From assembly GCA_040757065.1 (NCBI GenBank), contig JBFLXR010000013.1:1-64000 (forward strand): DNA of 64,000 nucleotides, read 5' to 3'. The notes beneath the pieces were generated by a model. The model worked only from the letters and a program-made list of their open reading frames with translations. It was not told where the DNA came from and ran no database searches. Below, one piece after another: positions 8,184 to 17,081 of the stretch. This DNA is from JBFLXR01 sp040757065. GTDB lineage: Bacteria; Pseudomonadota; Gammaproteobacteria; Burkholderiales; Gallionellaceae. Position 1 is the first letter of the stretch. Each line of letters opens with the position of its first letter. The position numbers and the translations under genes were made by a program.

Positions 8184-10211
8184 ATGGCGACGTTCATTCC
8201 GGAACGGGTCGGCGCGGTAAGCGCCCGCGGCATCCATATCAAGCGCACGCTCAGCACGCTCGATGACGATCATGTGGTGCGCACGCCGATCCGGCGCAGC
8301 GAGTGGCTGCCCGATTTCTTCGTCCAACATCCGAAGAACGGCTGGCTGGCCATCGCGGTCGCCGACACGCCGTTTTCCGCCCTGGCCGGCGACCAGTTGT
8401 TCGAGAACGAGGCGCGCGCCGCCTTCGAGAAACTGCTTGCCGACTTTCAGGCTTTTCCCGCCCTCCCTGGCACAAGCCGGGCACCTCTCGGAAAGCTGAT
8501 CCTGATGTGGAAATGCAGCCAGGACGAGGTGCGAATGATCGCCGGACAGCATCTTGCGCGGTTCGGTATCCGTCTGCTCTCCAAGGCCCAGTTCCTGGAG
8601 CTTGGCGCCAAGCTGGTGCCGCGTCTACTTGAGCCCATCGACGCCGAGGCGGAGCAGGCCATTCTGAGCCGCTATTTTCCGGAAGCGGAAATTCACGCCA
8701 CCTGCACGACCCGCCGCCATTTTTGTCGCGACAACTCGGCGAGGCTTCAGCGGTTCTTCCTGGATCACCAGCAGGAATGGGCGGCGAAACTCGACTTGGA
8801 GCCGCCCCCGGAACAGGCCGAAGCGGCAAAGGATCTTTCCATTCGCTTGGTGAACGGGGTGGCGGGCAGCGGCAAGACCCTGATTGCCCTCTCGCGCGCC
8901 CAGCTCCTGTCCGAGTTGTATCCGGATCAGCGAGTACTGGTGCTGATCCACAACACGCCGGTGGTTGCCGACATCAAAGCGAAACTGACTCGCACCAAGG
9001 GCGCGCTGCCTGGGAATCTGGAGATCGAAACCTTCTTCGGTTGGGCGCACCGCCAGTGGCGGAATCTCTATAAGAAACCGCTGAAACTGACCACTACGCC
9101 ATGCGAGATAGAAGAACTGATCGCGCACTATCGGACCCGCTGGCCGGAACTGGGACAGCCGGAATCACTCCTGCGCGAGGAGCTCGATTTCATCAACGAG
9201 TCGCTGATTACCGATGCGGAGCGTTACTTCAACGCCAATCGTGCCGGCCGTGGCTTCGCTTTGAAACCAAAGGAACGGGCTGCGGTCTGGGAGTTGTTCC
9301 AGGCTGTGACGTCCACGCTCAACCGGAGTGGCCAGCGGCTGTGGAGTGCGGTTCCGCTCGAAATCTGCCAGGCAACGGATCAGACGGCCATGGAGAAATA
9401 CGATCATGTCCTGATCGACGAAGCACAGTTCTTCGCGCCCTCCTGGTTTCAGGCGGTCCGGCTGGCCATGTGCGAGCGGAGCAGCCTTTTTCTTTGCGCC
9501 GATCCCAATCAGGGTTTCATGAAGAACCGGCTCAGCTGGAAGAGTGTCGGACTCGATGTGTCTGGCCGCACCAAGAAGCTGCGCCGCTCGTATCGTACGA
9601 CGCAGGCGATTCTCGCCTCGGCGAACCGCATTCTCGCGCAGTATGCCCAAGGCGATCCGGATGATTTCCTGGTGCCCGATCTTTCTGGCATGGAACCCGG
9701 TGTCAAACCGATGCTGGTCTATACCGACTCGCCGCAGGACTCGGTGGACCGGCTCGTGAACGAACTCTCCGCCAATATTGAGGAGCGGACCATGGCATTG
9801 GGCGACCTGTTGGTCATCTACGGCGAGAATGTGCAGAAGGCCTTGCTGTATGACAGGCTGTGCAGGCGATTCGGCGCGGACAGCGTCTGGTGGCTCAACA
9901 AGAAGGAACACCGCAAGGCGCCGCCGAAGGGATGCGAGCGGGACTATCTGCGCCTGGCGAATCTCGAAACTGCCACCGGCCTGGAGGCTGGCGTGGTGTT
10001 TCTGATCGGCATGGAGAATCTTCTCTCAGGTAGTGACACTCCAAGCCTCGGCAAGGAGGTACAGGCGGCCGAGGTGGAAGAAAATGCCAGGAAGCTCTAT
10101 ATGGCGATGACGCGTGCAGGGCAGTACCTGATTCTTCTGTCTTCACAAAGAGTTCCGGCATTCATTGAAGACAGCTTTACACAGTTGGCCGATGCGCCAG
10201 AGCCAGCATGA
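8184..10211 (+). CDS. UvrD-like SF1A helicase with NERD-like N-terminal domain
   Basis: A 675-residue protein. The C-terminal two thirds are a UvrD/Rep-type helicase: Walker A GVAGSGKT (225-232), Walker B DEAQ (412-415), a motif III region FLCADPNQGF, motif IV LRRSYRTTQAI, a motif V region ATGLEAGVVF and motif VI LYMAMTRAGQYL. The first 200 residues resemble a NERD-type nuclease-related domain (SEWLPDFFVQHPKNGWLAIAV), but the lysine of the expected E-x-K is replaced, so nuclease activity is doubtful. ATG 8184 sits two bases after the SF1B helicase stop. The pairing suggests a two-helicase DNA-processing or antiphage module; function is inferred from context. Confidence 0.85.
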   Translation: MATFIPERVGAVSARGIHIKRTLSTLDDDHVVRTPIRRSEWLPDFFVQHPKNGWLAIAVADTPFSALAGDQLFENEARAAFEKLLADFQAFPALPGTSRAPLGKLILMWKCSQDEVRMIAGQHLARFGIRLLSKAQFLELGAKLVPRLLEPIDAEAEQAILSRYFPEAEIHATCTTRRHFCRDNSARLQRFFLDHQQEWAAKLDLEPPPEQAEAAKDLSIRLVNGVAGSGKTLIALSRAQLLSELYPDQRVLVLIHNTPVVADIKAKLTRTKGALPGNLEIETFFGWAHRQWRNLYKKPLKLTTTPCEIEELIAHYRTRWPELGQPESLLREELDFINESLITDAERYFNANRAGRGFALKPKERAAVWELFQAVTSTLNRSGQRLWSAVPLEICQATDQTAMEKYDHVLIDEAQFFAPSWFQAVRLAMCERSSLFLCADPNQGFMKNRLSWKSVGLDVSGRTKKLRRSYRTTQAILASANRILAQYAQGDPDDFLVPDLSGMEPGVKPMLVYTDSPQDSVDRLVNELSANIEERTMALGDLLVIYGENVQKALLYDRLCRRFGADSVWWLNKKEHRKAPPKGCERDYLRLANLETATGLEAGVVFLIGMENLLSGSDTPSLGKEVQAAEVEENARKLYMAMTRAGQYLILLSSQRVPAFIEDSFTQLADAPEPA

Positions 10212-10670
10212 ATGCAGTGAGCGCGAGGAGGGAGCCCGGCAAAGGTCCCAAACGGTTATTGAGGATTTCCGATCTAAGCCATGTCCGTTTAACCTAGTGC
10301 GTCGTATCGTAGTTTAATTACGCCACGGCGATGCAAAATAAAAGAATTCCTCCAATTGGATCTGGCAACGACAGGCAAGAGCAAGAATTTTTTCGGCAGG
10401 GTATACAGCAGGGTATTGCGAAACTCGATGTGGAAAAACAATAGACAAATCAAGGCGCTTACTGCGCCATTTATGATAGAGTGGGAGTGATGGCGTGTCC
10501 GGCAACGACCGGTAACGAAAAATGCGAAAACTCTGTTCAGCCCGCTTAAAGCGGGCTTTTTCTTTTCCTATGAAAATAGTGCTAGATATTTTGGCGGCTG
10601 TTTATGCCGATGGCATAAGTGCTAGAGTTACGAGATGCAACGTTGCTGATGCCGCCGCAAGGGAGGGGGA
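10212..10670. other. Intergenic boundary region between the island and the core chromosome
   Basis: These 459 bases separate the helicase pair from the GGDEF gene and are visibly richer in A and T than the island. I see no convincing gene, tRNA or integrase attachment repeat. The only clear element is a terminator hairpin near 10540. A purine stretch GGGAGGGGGA just before 10671 is the ribosome site of the next gene. Confidence 0.5.
10539..10566 (+). terminator. Rho-independent terminator hairpin
   Basis: AGCCCGCT and AGCGGGCT pair around a TAA loop and are followed by a T-rich tract interrupted by one C. It lies 330 bases after the last island gene, so it may instead end a short untranslated transcript that starts within the gap. 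Confidence 0.8.
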
Positions 10671-12281
10671 ATGCTTAAAAGTGGAGCGAACGATGCATTT
10701 CAATCCTCTGTGCCGAGAGCGCGCAGTCGCCGCGAGAGCTTAATCAAGTTATTGCCTTTCCTGATTTTTTTGTTTTCTATTTCGGTAACGTACCGAGTCT
10801 GGGATAACACCGAGCAGGTCGCTCAGAGTGAGATGGAGGCGAAGTTCAAAACGCGTTCTTTGCTCATTTTGGCGCATCTGGAGCAGCGTATGCTTGCGTA
10901 CGAGGGTGTGCTGTGGGGGCTGAACGGGCTATTCGCCGCGTCGGACTCGGTAAACCGCAATGAATTTCGTACTTATGTGCAAATGTTGCGGTTGCAACAA
11001 GCATTTCCGGGGATTCAAGGGGTCGGATATGCGCAGCGGCTTTCCCCGGCTGAGTTGGATGCGCATCAGGCGCGCGTTCGAAATGAGGGATTTCGCGATT
11101 ACAGGATCAGGCCAGAGGAAAAGAGAAGGATTTATACGTCGATCATTTATCTGGAGCCGTTCAGCGGCAGAAATTTGCGTGCATTCGGCTATGACATGTA
11201 TACGGATTCGGTTCGGCGTCAGGCGATGATGCAGGCTATGGACACTGGGCAGGCCAGCATTTCCGGTAAGGTGCGGTTGGTGCAGGAGGACGGTCAGGAC
11301 GAACAAGCCGGATTTCTAATGTATTTGCCGGTATACCGGAACGGCATGCAGCACGACGATGCGGAAAAACGCCGTAAGAATTTGGCGGGCTGGGTTTATG
11401 CGCCGTTTCGAATGAACGATTTGATGGCAGGGTTGAATGAGAGCAACCTAGAGGACATCGATTTGGAAATTTACGATGGTGCGGGGCGAGATGCTGGGGG
11501 GCTGATGTTCGATCTGGACCATTCATTAATTGAGGTATCTCCGACGCCATTGTTTCAGGATAGCAAAGAGGTGGTAATCGCTGGGCACCCTTGGTTTGTT
11601 GTAATGCGCTCCAGGCCAGGGTTCGAGGCAAGGGAAAAGGACGATCTTCCATCCGTACTGGCATGGGCCGGTACGGCATTTTCCGTTTTTCTTGCGCTGC
11701 TGACCTGGTTGCTTGTGCGCGACCGTGCTCGTGCAATCGGGTATGCCGATCGCATGCACTATTTAAGCAATTACGATCAATTGACTGGGTTGCCGAACCG
11801 GGTGTTGTTCGCAGACCGCTTTCAGGTTGCCTTGGCCTCCGCTAAGCGCACTCATACTCGTTTGTCTTTGTTTTTTATGGATTTGGATAAGTTCAAACCG
11901 ATTAACGATACTTACGGGCATGCTGTCGGCGACCAGTTGCTCAGGGAGGTTTCTAAGCGTTTGAAGGAGTGCATCCGCGAGAGCGATACGGCGGCGCGTA
12001 TCGGCGGCGACGAGTTCGTTGTGTTGCTGACGGCATGTCCTCAGGATGGCGATGCGATGCGGGTGTGCGAAAAAATTATTTCTCGCCTCAAAGAGCCATT
12101 TTCGCTGGGAGGACAGCAGATGCAGATTTCTGCCAGCATAGGGGTGGCCTTTTATCCAGAGCATGGTCAAAATCTTGATGACTTAACCAGAAGTGCCGAT
12201 ACGGCCATGTATGCCGTTAAGAAGCATGGCAGCGGCAATATCGGGATATGCGAAGGCATGATGGAGCCTTCACATGAATAA
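10671..12281 (+). CDS. CHASE1-GGDEF diguanylate cyclase
   Basis: A 536-residue inner-membrane enzyme that should make cyclic di-GMP. Transmembrane helix 1 is at about residues 23-41 and helix 2 at about 325-345. The segment between them is a periplasmic CHASE1-type sensor (for example AFPGIQGVGYAQRL). The catalytic half has the substrate motif DLDKFKPINDTYGHAVGD and an intact active site GGDEF at residues 445-449. The sequence RESD five residues before it is a proper RxxD inhibitory I-site, so product feedback is expected. ATG 10671 follows GGGAGGGGGA directly. No EAL domain is attached. The ligand of the CHASE1 domain is unknown. Confidence 0.93.
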   Translation: MLKSGANDAFQSSVPRARSRRESLIKLLPFLIFLFSISVTYRVWDNTEQVAQSEMEAKFKTRSLLILAHLEQRMLAYEGVLWGLNGLFAASDSVNRNEFRTYVQMLRLQQAFPGIQGVGYAQRLSPAELDAHQARVRNEGFRDYRIRPEEKRRIYTSIIYLEPFSGRNLRAFGYDMYTDSVRRQAMMQAMDTGQASISGKVRLVQEDGQDEQAGFLMYLPVYRNGMQHDDAEKRRKNLAGWVYAPFRMNDLMAGLNESNLEDIDLEIYDGAGRDAGGLMFDLDHSLIEVSPTPLFQDSKEVVIAGHPWFVVMRSRPGFEAREKDDLPSVLAWAGTAFSVFLALLTWLLVRDRARAIGYADRMHYLSNYDQLTGLPNRVLFADRFQVALASAKRTHTRLSLFFMDLDKFKPINDTYGHAVGDQLLREVSKRLKECIRESDTAARIGGDEFVVLLTACPQDGDAMRVCEKIISRLKEPFSLGGQQMQISASIGVAFYPEHGQNLDDLTRSADTAMYAVKKHGSGNIGICEGMMEPSHE

Positions 12282-12489
12282 GCGTTGCTATTGCTTAGCG
12301 AGTCGAGGGGGAAGATCGTAATTGTATTGTACTGTACTAGTTCGGCGCTTTGCGATTGAGGGGCGGCTTTGTCGCTATTTCGTCTCAACCATTTGGCCGC
12401 TTTTGCCCCGATTTGCCCCGAGCAGCGCTCCAATCTGTCGCATGCCCGGAAATTCGCGAACGGATTTGCACCAAGACGGGGCTTGAATT

Positions 12490-15030
12490 TTAAGCGATTT
12501 GCTGGCGAAGCTCGTCCTTCAGTCGTTCCGGTTCTTGCGGTTGTTTGAGTGCAGTACCGGTTAACCAGAATGTATCTTCGGCGCGTTCGCCTAATGTGTT
12601 GATTTTCGCATTGCGAACTTCGACGTTATGCCGTGCAAGGGTATGCGCGATGCGCGCTAGTAGGCCTGGCCGGTCACCGGCAATAACATGCATGACGAAC
12701 CGGCCTTTATCGTCTTGCGACAGGTCGATTTCCGGTTGAATCGGGAAATGTTTGAGCTGACGGCTGATACGGCCAGTACTGGGGGCGGGAGGCGCTTTGC
12801 TGTCGCCAAGTTGTTGCGATAGTTCGTATTCGATGAAATTCATCACATCTCGGTAAACCGTCTTGCTGTTCCCGGCATCCATAACCAGAAAGCTGTCCAG
12901 CGCGTAGCCATGCTGGGTTGTGTGAATTTTCGCTTCCATGATGTTATAGCTCATGCGGGCGAAGAATCCGCAAATGCGGGCGAACAAATAGGGCTGATCC
13001 GGGCAGTAGACGACGACTTGAATGCCTTCCCCGATGCGGCTTAGCCGCGCTTTGACAACCGGGGACGGCGTGTTGACGCGGTGCGCAAGCAGGCGGGTAT
13101 GCCATGCAATTTCGTGGGCCTCGTGACGCAGGAAGTATTCGTTGTCCAATTGGGCCCAGAGCAAAGTGTAAGTGTCCGGGGAGATGGCGTATAAACCCAG
13201 TGTTTCAGCAGCCTGACGGCGAATTTCGCCGGCAAGGTCGGCGGTTTTTCCTCCGCTCAGGTAACGGCGCGCGGCGCGAAACAGATCTTCCAGTAGTTTG
13301 CCCTTCCATGCATTCCAGACTTTGGGGCTAGTGCCGCGGATGTCGGCGACGGTAAGCAGATGGAGTGCCACTAAATAACGGTCATTCGGTATTTTTTCCG
13401 CAAAAGAGGCAATGACATCCTGATCCGACAGGTCTTGTTTTTGTGCGGTGGACGACATCGTCAGATGATGTTCGACCAGCCAGACTGCGAGATCGGCATC
13501 TTCGCGTGTCAGGCCGTGCTGTTTGCAAAAACGCGCGACATCGGCGCGTCCCAGCATTGAATGGTCGCCTCCGCGGCCTTTGGCAATGTCGTGAAAGAGT
13601 CCGGCGATGTAGAGTACTTCTGGGCGGGCGAAATCGCGGATCAGTTGGCTGCACAGGGGCTGTTCATGGTTGAACTGGCCAACGGTGATGCGTCGCAGAT
13701 TGCGCACGACCATCAGAATGTGTTCGTCTACGGTATAGACGTGGAACAAGTCATGCTGCATTTGCCCGACTATGCGCCCGAAGGCCGGCAAATAGCGGCC
13801 GAGCAGACCGATGCGGTTCATCAGTCGCAAAACATGTGTAATGCCGCGCGGTTGTCGCAGAATTTCCATGAACAGGGCGCGGTGAGCGGGATCGCGGCGG
13901 AATTCGGCATTAACCCGATTCCGCGCACGCCACAATGCTCTGAGGGTCGGTGCGGAAAATCCTTCCAGCTGCGGTATTTTTTGTAATAGAAGGAAGCTTT
14001 CCAGCACAGAGGAGGGTGTGTGTTCGAATAGGTGCTCGTCACGCGCTTCCAAAAGGTTGTTACGAGCGATAAAGCGTGCGTTGACCGGCGTGAAATCGGC
14101 CGTTTCTTCCGGGAACAAACGGCTGCGCAGATTATCCAGCAAAATGGCGTTCAGTTGCAGGATGGCTTGCTTGGTACGATAGTAGCGCTGCATCAGTACT
14201 TCACTGGTGCGCCGCATTCCGTGCGGTTTGGCTTGCATTTCTTCGGCCATCGCGGCCTGAAAATCGAACAGCAGCCGATCTTCGCGTCGTTTGGCTAAAT
14301 AGTGCAAACGTATACGCAGGATGCGCAGCAGCGATTCGTGTTTGGCGATGCTCAGTGCTTCTTTTGCAGTAATTAAGCCGTGTTCAGCGAGCTCTTGCCA
14401 TGTCGCACCGAAGCCGCATGCCTGACTGATCCAAAGCGCGGTCTGCAAATCGCGCAAACCGCCCGGACTTTCTTTAAGGTTCGGCTCGAGATTGGTGTCG
14501 GTATCAAGAAAGCGGGCGTGGCGCTTCTGCTGTTCCTCCCATTTGGATAGAAAGAATGCGCGCGGATCGAGGTGTGCGGTAAGGCGTGTTTGCAACTCTT
14601 GGAACAGCGCTGCGTCGCCGGTGAGTAGACGCGCTTCGAGCAAGTTGGTCTGTACCGTAATGTCGCTGCATTCGGCAAGACATTCGTCTACGGTGCGTAT
14701 ACTGTGACCGACTTCGAGGCCGATGTCCCACAGTACGCCGATCAGGGTTTGCAGTTGCTGTTGCTGCGACTCGTCCGGTTGAGCCGGCAATAAAATCAGC
14801 AAATCAATGTCGGACTTCGGATAGAGCTCGCCGCGCCCGTATCCGCCCACTGCGGCCAACGCTAGGTTGCGAGGAATCGCAAGGTCGTGCCAGACTTTGA
14901 TTAGACAGGCATCGACCAGCTTGGCATGCGCGCGCAAATGACGCAGTGGGGGCGTGCGGAGGGTGAGCGCCTGTTGCAAGGCCTGCCTCGCCTCGCGTAA
15001 ATGCAGTCGGGTGGCGGCAGTATCGATCAC
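12490..15030 (-). CDS. glnD: PII uridylyltransferase / uridylyl-removing enzyme
   Basis: An 846-residue cytosolic nitrogen-status sensor that uridylylates and deuridylylates PII. The nucleotidyltransferase site reads GGYGRGELYPKSDIDLLIL near residues 65-80. The HD-domain hydrolase site includes LFHDIAKGRGGDHS, and two ACT domains near the C-terminus (around VVVYCPDQPYLFARI and HVIAGDRPGLLARI) bind glutamine. Length matches the family. It starts four bases after the map stop on the same strand, so map and glnD are probably co-transcribed, a common betaproteobacterial arrangement. The 3' end converges with the GGDEF gene, with 208 bases and no clear terminator between them. Confidence 0.97.
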   Translation of the reverse strand: MIDTAATRLHLREARQALQQALTLRTPPLRHLRAHAKLVDACLIKVWHDLAIPRNLALAAVGGYGRGELYPKSDIDLLILLPAQPDESQQQQLQTLIGVLWDIGLEVGHSIRTVDECLAECSDITVQTNLLEARLLTGDAALFQELQTRLTAHLDPRAFFLSKWEEQQKRHARFLDTDTNLEPNLKESPGGLRDLQTALWISQACGFGATWQELAEHGLITAKEALSIAKHESLLRILRIRLHYLAKRREDRLLFDFQAAMAEEMQAKPHGMRRTSEVLMQRYYRTKQAILQLNAILLDNLRSRLFPEETADFTPVNARFIARNNLLEARDEHLFEHTPSSVLESFLLLQKIPQLEGFSAPTLRALWRARNRVNAEFRRDPAHRALFMEILRQPRGITHVLRLMNRIGLLGRYLPAFGRIVGQMQHDLFHVYTVDEHILMVVRNLRRITVGQFNHEQPLCSQLIRDFARPEVLYIAGLFHDIAKGRGGDHSMLGRADVARFCKQHGLTREDADLAVWLVEHHLTMSSTAQKQDLSDQDVIASFAEKIPNDRYLVALHLLTVADIRGTSPKVWNAWKGKLLEDLFRAARRYLSGGKTADLAGEIRRQAAETLGLYAISPDTYTLLWAQLDNEYFLRHEAHEIAWHTRLLAHRVNTPSPVVKARLSRIGEGIQVVVYCPDQPYLFARICGFFARMSYNIMEAKIHTTQHGYALDSFLVMDAGNSKTVYRDVMNFIEYELSQQLGDSKAPPAPSTGRISRQLKHFPIQPEIDLSQDDKGRFVMHVIAGDRPGLLARIAHTLARHNVEVRNAKINTLGERAEDTFWLTGTALKQPQEPERLKDELRQQIA

Positions 15031-15034
15031 AGAT

Positions 15035-15826
15035 TTATACGGGTGGTGCAGGGGTATCGTCCGATACGGTCAGGACTTCGTAGCCGGTCTCCGTGACTAA
15101 AATAGTATGTTCCCATTGCGCGGACAGGCTGTGGTCTTTGGTTACGATCGTCCATCCGTCACCCAGTTGGCGAATTGCAGCTTTGCCGGCATTAATCATC
15201 GGCTCAATGGTAAAGATCATGCCCGGCTCCAATTTCACGCCGGTGTTAGCCTTGCCGTAATGCAGTACTTGCGGCTCTTCGTGGAATTTGCGCCCGATGC
15301 CGTGACCGCAGAACTCGCGTACCACGCTGTAGCCTAAATCCTCGGCAAACTCTTGAATGGCGTGGCCGATATCGCCCAGATGTCCGCCGGGGCGAACCGC
15401 ACGTATTCCTTTCCACATAGCCTGATAGGTGGCCTCGCACAGGCGGCGAGCCTGAATCGAGGGTTCGCCGACATAAAACATCCGGCTGGTATCTCCGTGA
15501 AAACCGTCTTTAATGGTCGTGATGTCGATATTCAGTATGTCGCCATTCTTCAGTTTCTTATCGCCCGGCACGCCGTGGCACACCTGATGGTTGATCGAGG
15601 TGCAAATCGACTTGGGGTAAGGGGTATGTCCGCCGGGCGCATAGTTTAACGGGGCGGGGATGCATTGCTGCACATTCACCATATAGTCGTGGCACAGGCG
15701 GTCGATTTCCCCGGTAGTTATTCCGGCTTTAACGAAGGGACCGATATAATCGAGCACTTCGGCTGCCAATCGGCAGGCGATACGCATTTTTTCGATTTCG
15801 TCCGGAGTTTTGATGCTGATCGGCAT
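15035..15826 (-). CDS. map: Methionine aminopeptidase, type I
   Basis: A 263-residue metallo-exopeptidase that removes initiator methionine. The expected metal ligands are present: Asp in NIDITTIKDGFHGDTS, His in EFCGHGIGRKFHEEP and Glu in FTIEPMINAG, plus the C-terminal QWEHTILVTETG. The start MPISIKTPDEIEKMR is typical. It is the first gene of the map-glnD unit. The 182 bases upstream are shared with the divergent glycine-zipper gene. Confidence 0.97.
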   Translation of the reverse strand: MPISIKTPDEIEKMRIACRLAAEVLDYIGPFVKAGITTGEIDRLCHDYMVNVQQCIPAPLNYAPGGHTPYPKSICTSINHQVCHGVPGDKKLKNGDILNIDITTIKDGFHGDTSRMFYVGEPSIQARRLCEATYQAMWKGIRAVRPGGHLGDIGHAIQEFAEDLGYSVVREFCGHGIGRKFHEEPQVLHYGKANTGVKLEPGMIFTIEPMINAGKAAIRQLGDGWTIVTKDHSLSAQWEHTILVTETGYEVLTVSDDTPAPPV

Positions 15827-16008
15827 GATAGAAGGCGCAGTTGCAAAAATTTAACAGAACGCGAAGGATAAAGTAGAGCGGGCGCAATCACAACCACTTG
15901 CATGAGAGTTCGTGTTTCGTGGCACAATGGGAACTAAACCCCGGATAGGGGTGTCTGATGGTTGCGGTAAGCATTTTGTTACTCACTATTAATGTACGGA
16001 GGAACGGT

Positions 16009-16317
16009 ATGAAGCAGATGGGACGAATTGCATTGGTGACTTTGGCTCTGGCGAGCGGTTCGGCTCTGGCGGCTGATGTCGGCGCGATTTTGGGCGGCGC
16101 GGTCGGCGGTGGTGCCGGTGCGGCGGTCGGCTCCAGCGTGGGTGGACGTAACGGTGCGATCATCGGTGGTGCGATTGGCGGGGCTACTGGCGCGGCTGTT
16201 GGTAGTCAGGCTAACCAACCGGTGCCCGCGCCGCGTCAACGTGCACGCGCGCGCTATGATGATGAGCATGAACATGAGCATCATCGCCGTGAGCATCGTC
16301 ATGAGCACGACGATTAA
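16009..16317 (+). CDS. Glycine-zipper surface/periplasmic protein
   Basis: A 102-residue protein with a signal peptide (LALASGSALAADVG, cleavage after ALA). Two glycine-zipper helices follow, of the form GAILGGAVGGGAGAAVG and GAIIGGAIGGATGAAVG. The tail is strongly charged and rich in His, Glu and Arg, ending HHRREHRHEHDD. ACGGAGG before ATG 16009 fixes the start. Such zippers embed in or pack against membranes. The His/Glu tail could bind metal, but that is a guess. The next gene is a lipoprotein version of the same design. Confidence 0.8.
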   Translation: MKQMGRIALVTLALASGSALAADVGAILGGAVGGGAGAAVGSSVGGRNGAIIGGAIGGATGAAVGSQANQPVPAPRQRARARYDDEHEHEHHRREHRHEHDD

Positions 16318-16329
16318 TCGGGGGCCATT

Positions 16330-16635
16330 ATGAAAAAAATGTCTTGGCTGTTTGCTGCTATGTTGTTAGCAGGCTGCGCCGCAGACGGTAGCAATACCAA
16401 TACCGTAATCGGCGGTGCAGTGGGCGGTGCGACGGGTGCGGCTGTCGGCGATATTATCGGCGGACGCTCCGGTGCAATTATCGGTGGTGCAGTGGGCGGT
16501 GCGACGGGTGCTGCGGTGGGTTCGCAACAGGATGCGCGTCGTGCGCCGCCTCCGCCTCCCCGCTACGAGCGTCGTGATCGCCGCGACGACGATGAAGATC
16601 GTCATCGCCATCGTCACGAACGCGAAGACGATTGA
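16330..16635 (+). CDS. Glycine-zipper lipoprotein
   Basis: A 101-residue lipoprotein with lipobox LLAGC at the end of a short signal peptide. It has two glycine-zipper segments and a proline-arginine linker, and ends in an Asp/His/Arg tail. The zipper is encoded by a 27-base direct repeat at 16414 and 16486 (72 bases apart), so the gene grew by internal duplication. It sits 12 bases after the paralogue, in the same operon, and is closed by a strong terminator. It probably acts at the outer membrane; the role is unknown. Confidence 0.82.
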   Translation: MKKMSWLFAAMLLAGCAADGSNTNTVIGGAVGGATGAAVGDIIGGRSGAIIGGAVGGATGAAVGSQQDARRAPPPPPRYERRDRRDDDEDRHRHRHEREDD

Positions 16636-16653
16636 TGCGCATTGCGCTCGAAC

Positions 16654-16681
16654 AAAAAAGCACGCTTCGGCGTGCTTTTTT
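16654..16681 (+). terminator. Strong bidirectional-type terminator after the glycine-zipper pair
   Basis: AAAAAAGCACGC and GCGTGCTTTTTT pair perfectly around a TTCG tetraloop. The symmetrical A and T tracts would allow termination in either direction. Confidence 0.92.
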
Positions 16682-16787
16682 GTTTCTCAAATAATAAATC
16701 CGAAGCATATTGTGGGAACTATGTTCGAGATGGGGTGTCTACCAAATGTGCGCAATTTTGCGCGCTATATGGATCAAGGAGATTCAA

Positions 16788-16865
16788 ATGAAAAAAATGA
16801 TGGTATTGGTCGCCGCGACTGTATATGAATGGGCAGAAGTTGTCATGCATACGGTGCCGATGTAA
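16788..16865 (+). CDS. Possible 25-residue small protein
   Basis: ATG 16788 is preceded at ideal distance by AAGGAG (16776-16781), one of the best ribosome sites in the window. It opens a 25-codon frame MKKMMVLVAATVYEWAEVVM... ending at TAA 16865. The start resembles a signal or membrane anchor but is too short for a full signal peptide plus mature protein. It could be a real small membrane peptide or the stub of a decayed exported protein. No family recognised. Confidence 0.35.
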   Translation: MKKMMVLVAATVYEWAEVVMHTVPM

Positions 16866-16989
16866 CGCGATAATTTTTTCAGGCAGGCGGAACTCTTTTA
16901 AAAACAACCTGTCTTATGTTTTGAGTGACGCAAGTTGCTCCCCGTTTCCTCCCTGAGCGGGTGTCTTAACCCCCCTAAGTTAAGACTTT
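16866..16989 (+). other. Structured intergenic segment, possible small RNA or leader
   Basis: There is no open frame of note. It contains a perfect 8-bp hairpin, GTCTTAAC (16963-16970) with GTTAAGAC (16979-16986) around CCCCCTAA, three bases before the terminator stem at 16990. Two stacked hairpins at a transcript end suggest a structured RNA. It could equally be the 3' end of the small frame at 16788. No known RNA family recognised. Confidence 0.3.
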
Positions 16990-17025
16990 TGCCCCGCCAT
17001 CATTAGATGGTGGGGCATTTTTATT
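16990..17025 (+). terminator. Rho-independent terminator, 12-bp stem
   Basis: TGCCCCGCCATC and GATGGTGGGGCA pair around ATTA (one G-T pair) and are followed by TTTTTATTT. It must end a transcript starting after 16681, because the upstream operon already has its own terminator. This supports a small transcript in the gap. Confidence 0.9.
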
Positions 17026-17081
17026 TCAGCTTGGCCTGTGATTGAGGTGACGTGCTGCTATGGTATTCGTACAATAGCCCC

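Noticed and set aside
10212..10670. Cyclic di-GMP riboswitch before the GGDEF gene
   Set aside because: I looked for the conserved GEMM core and did not find it; only a simple terminator hairpin is present.
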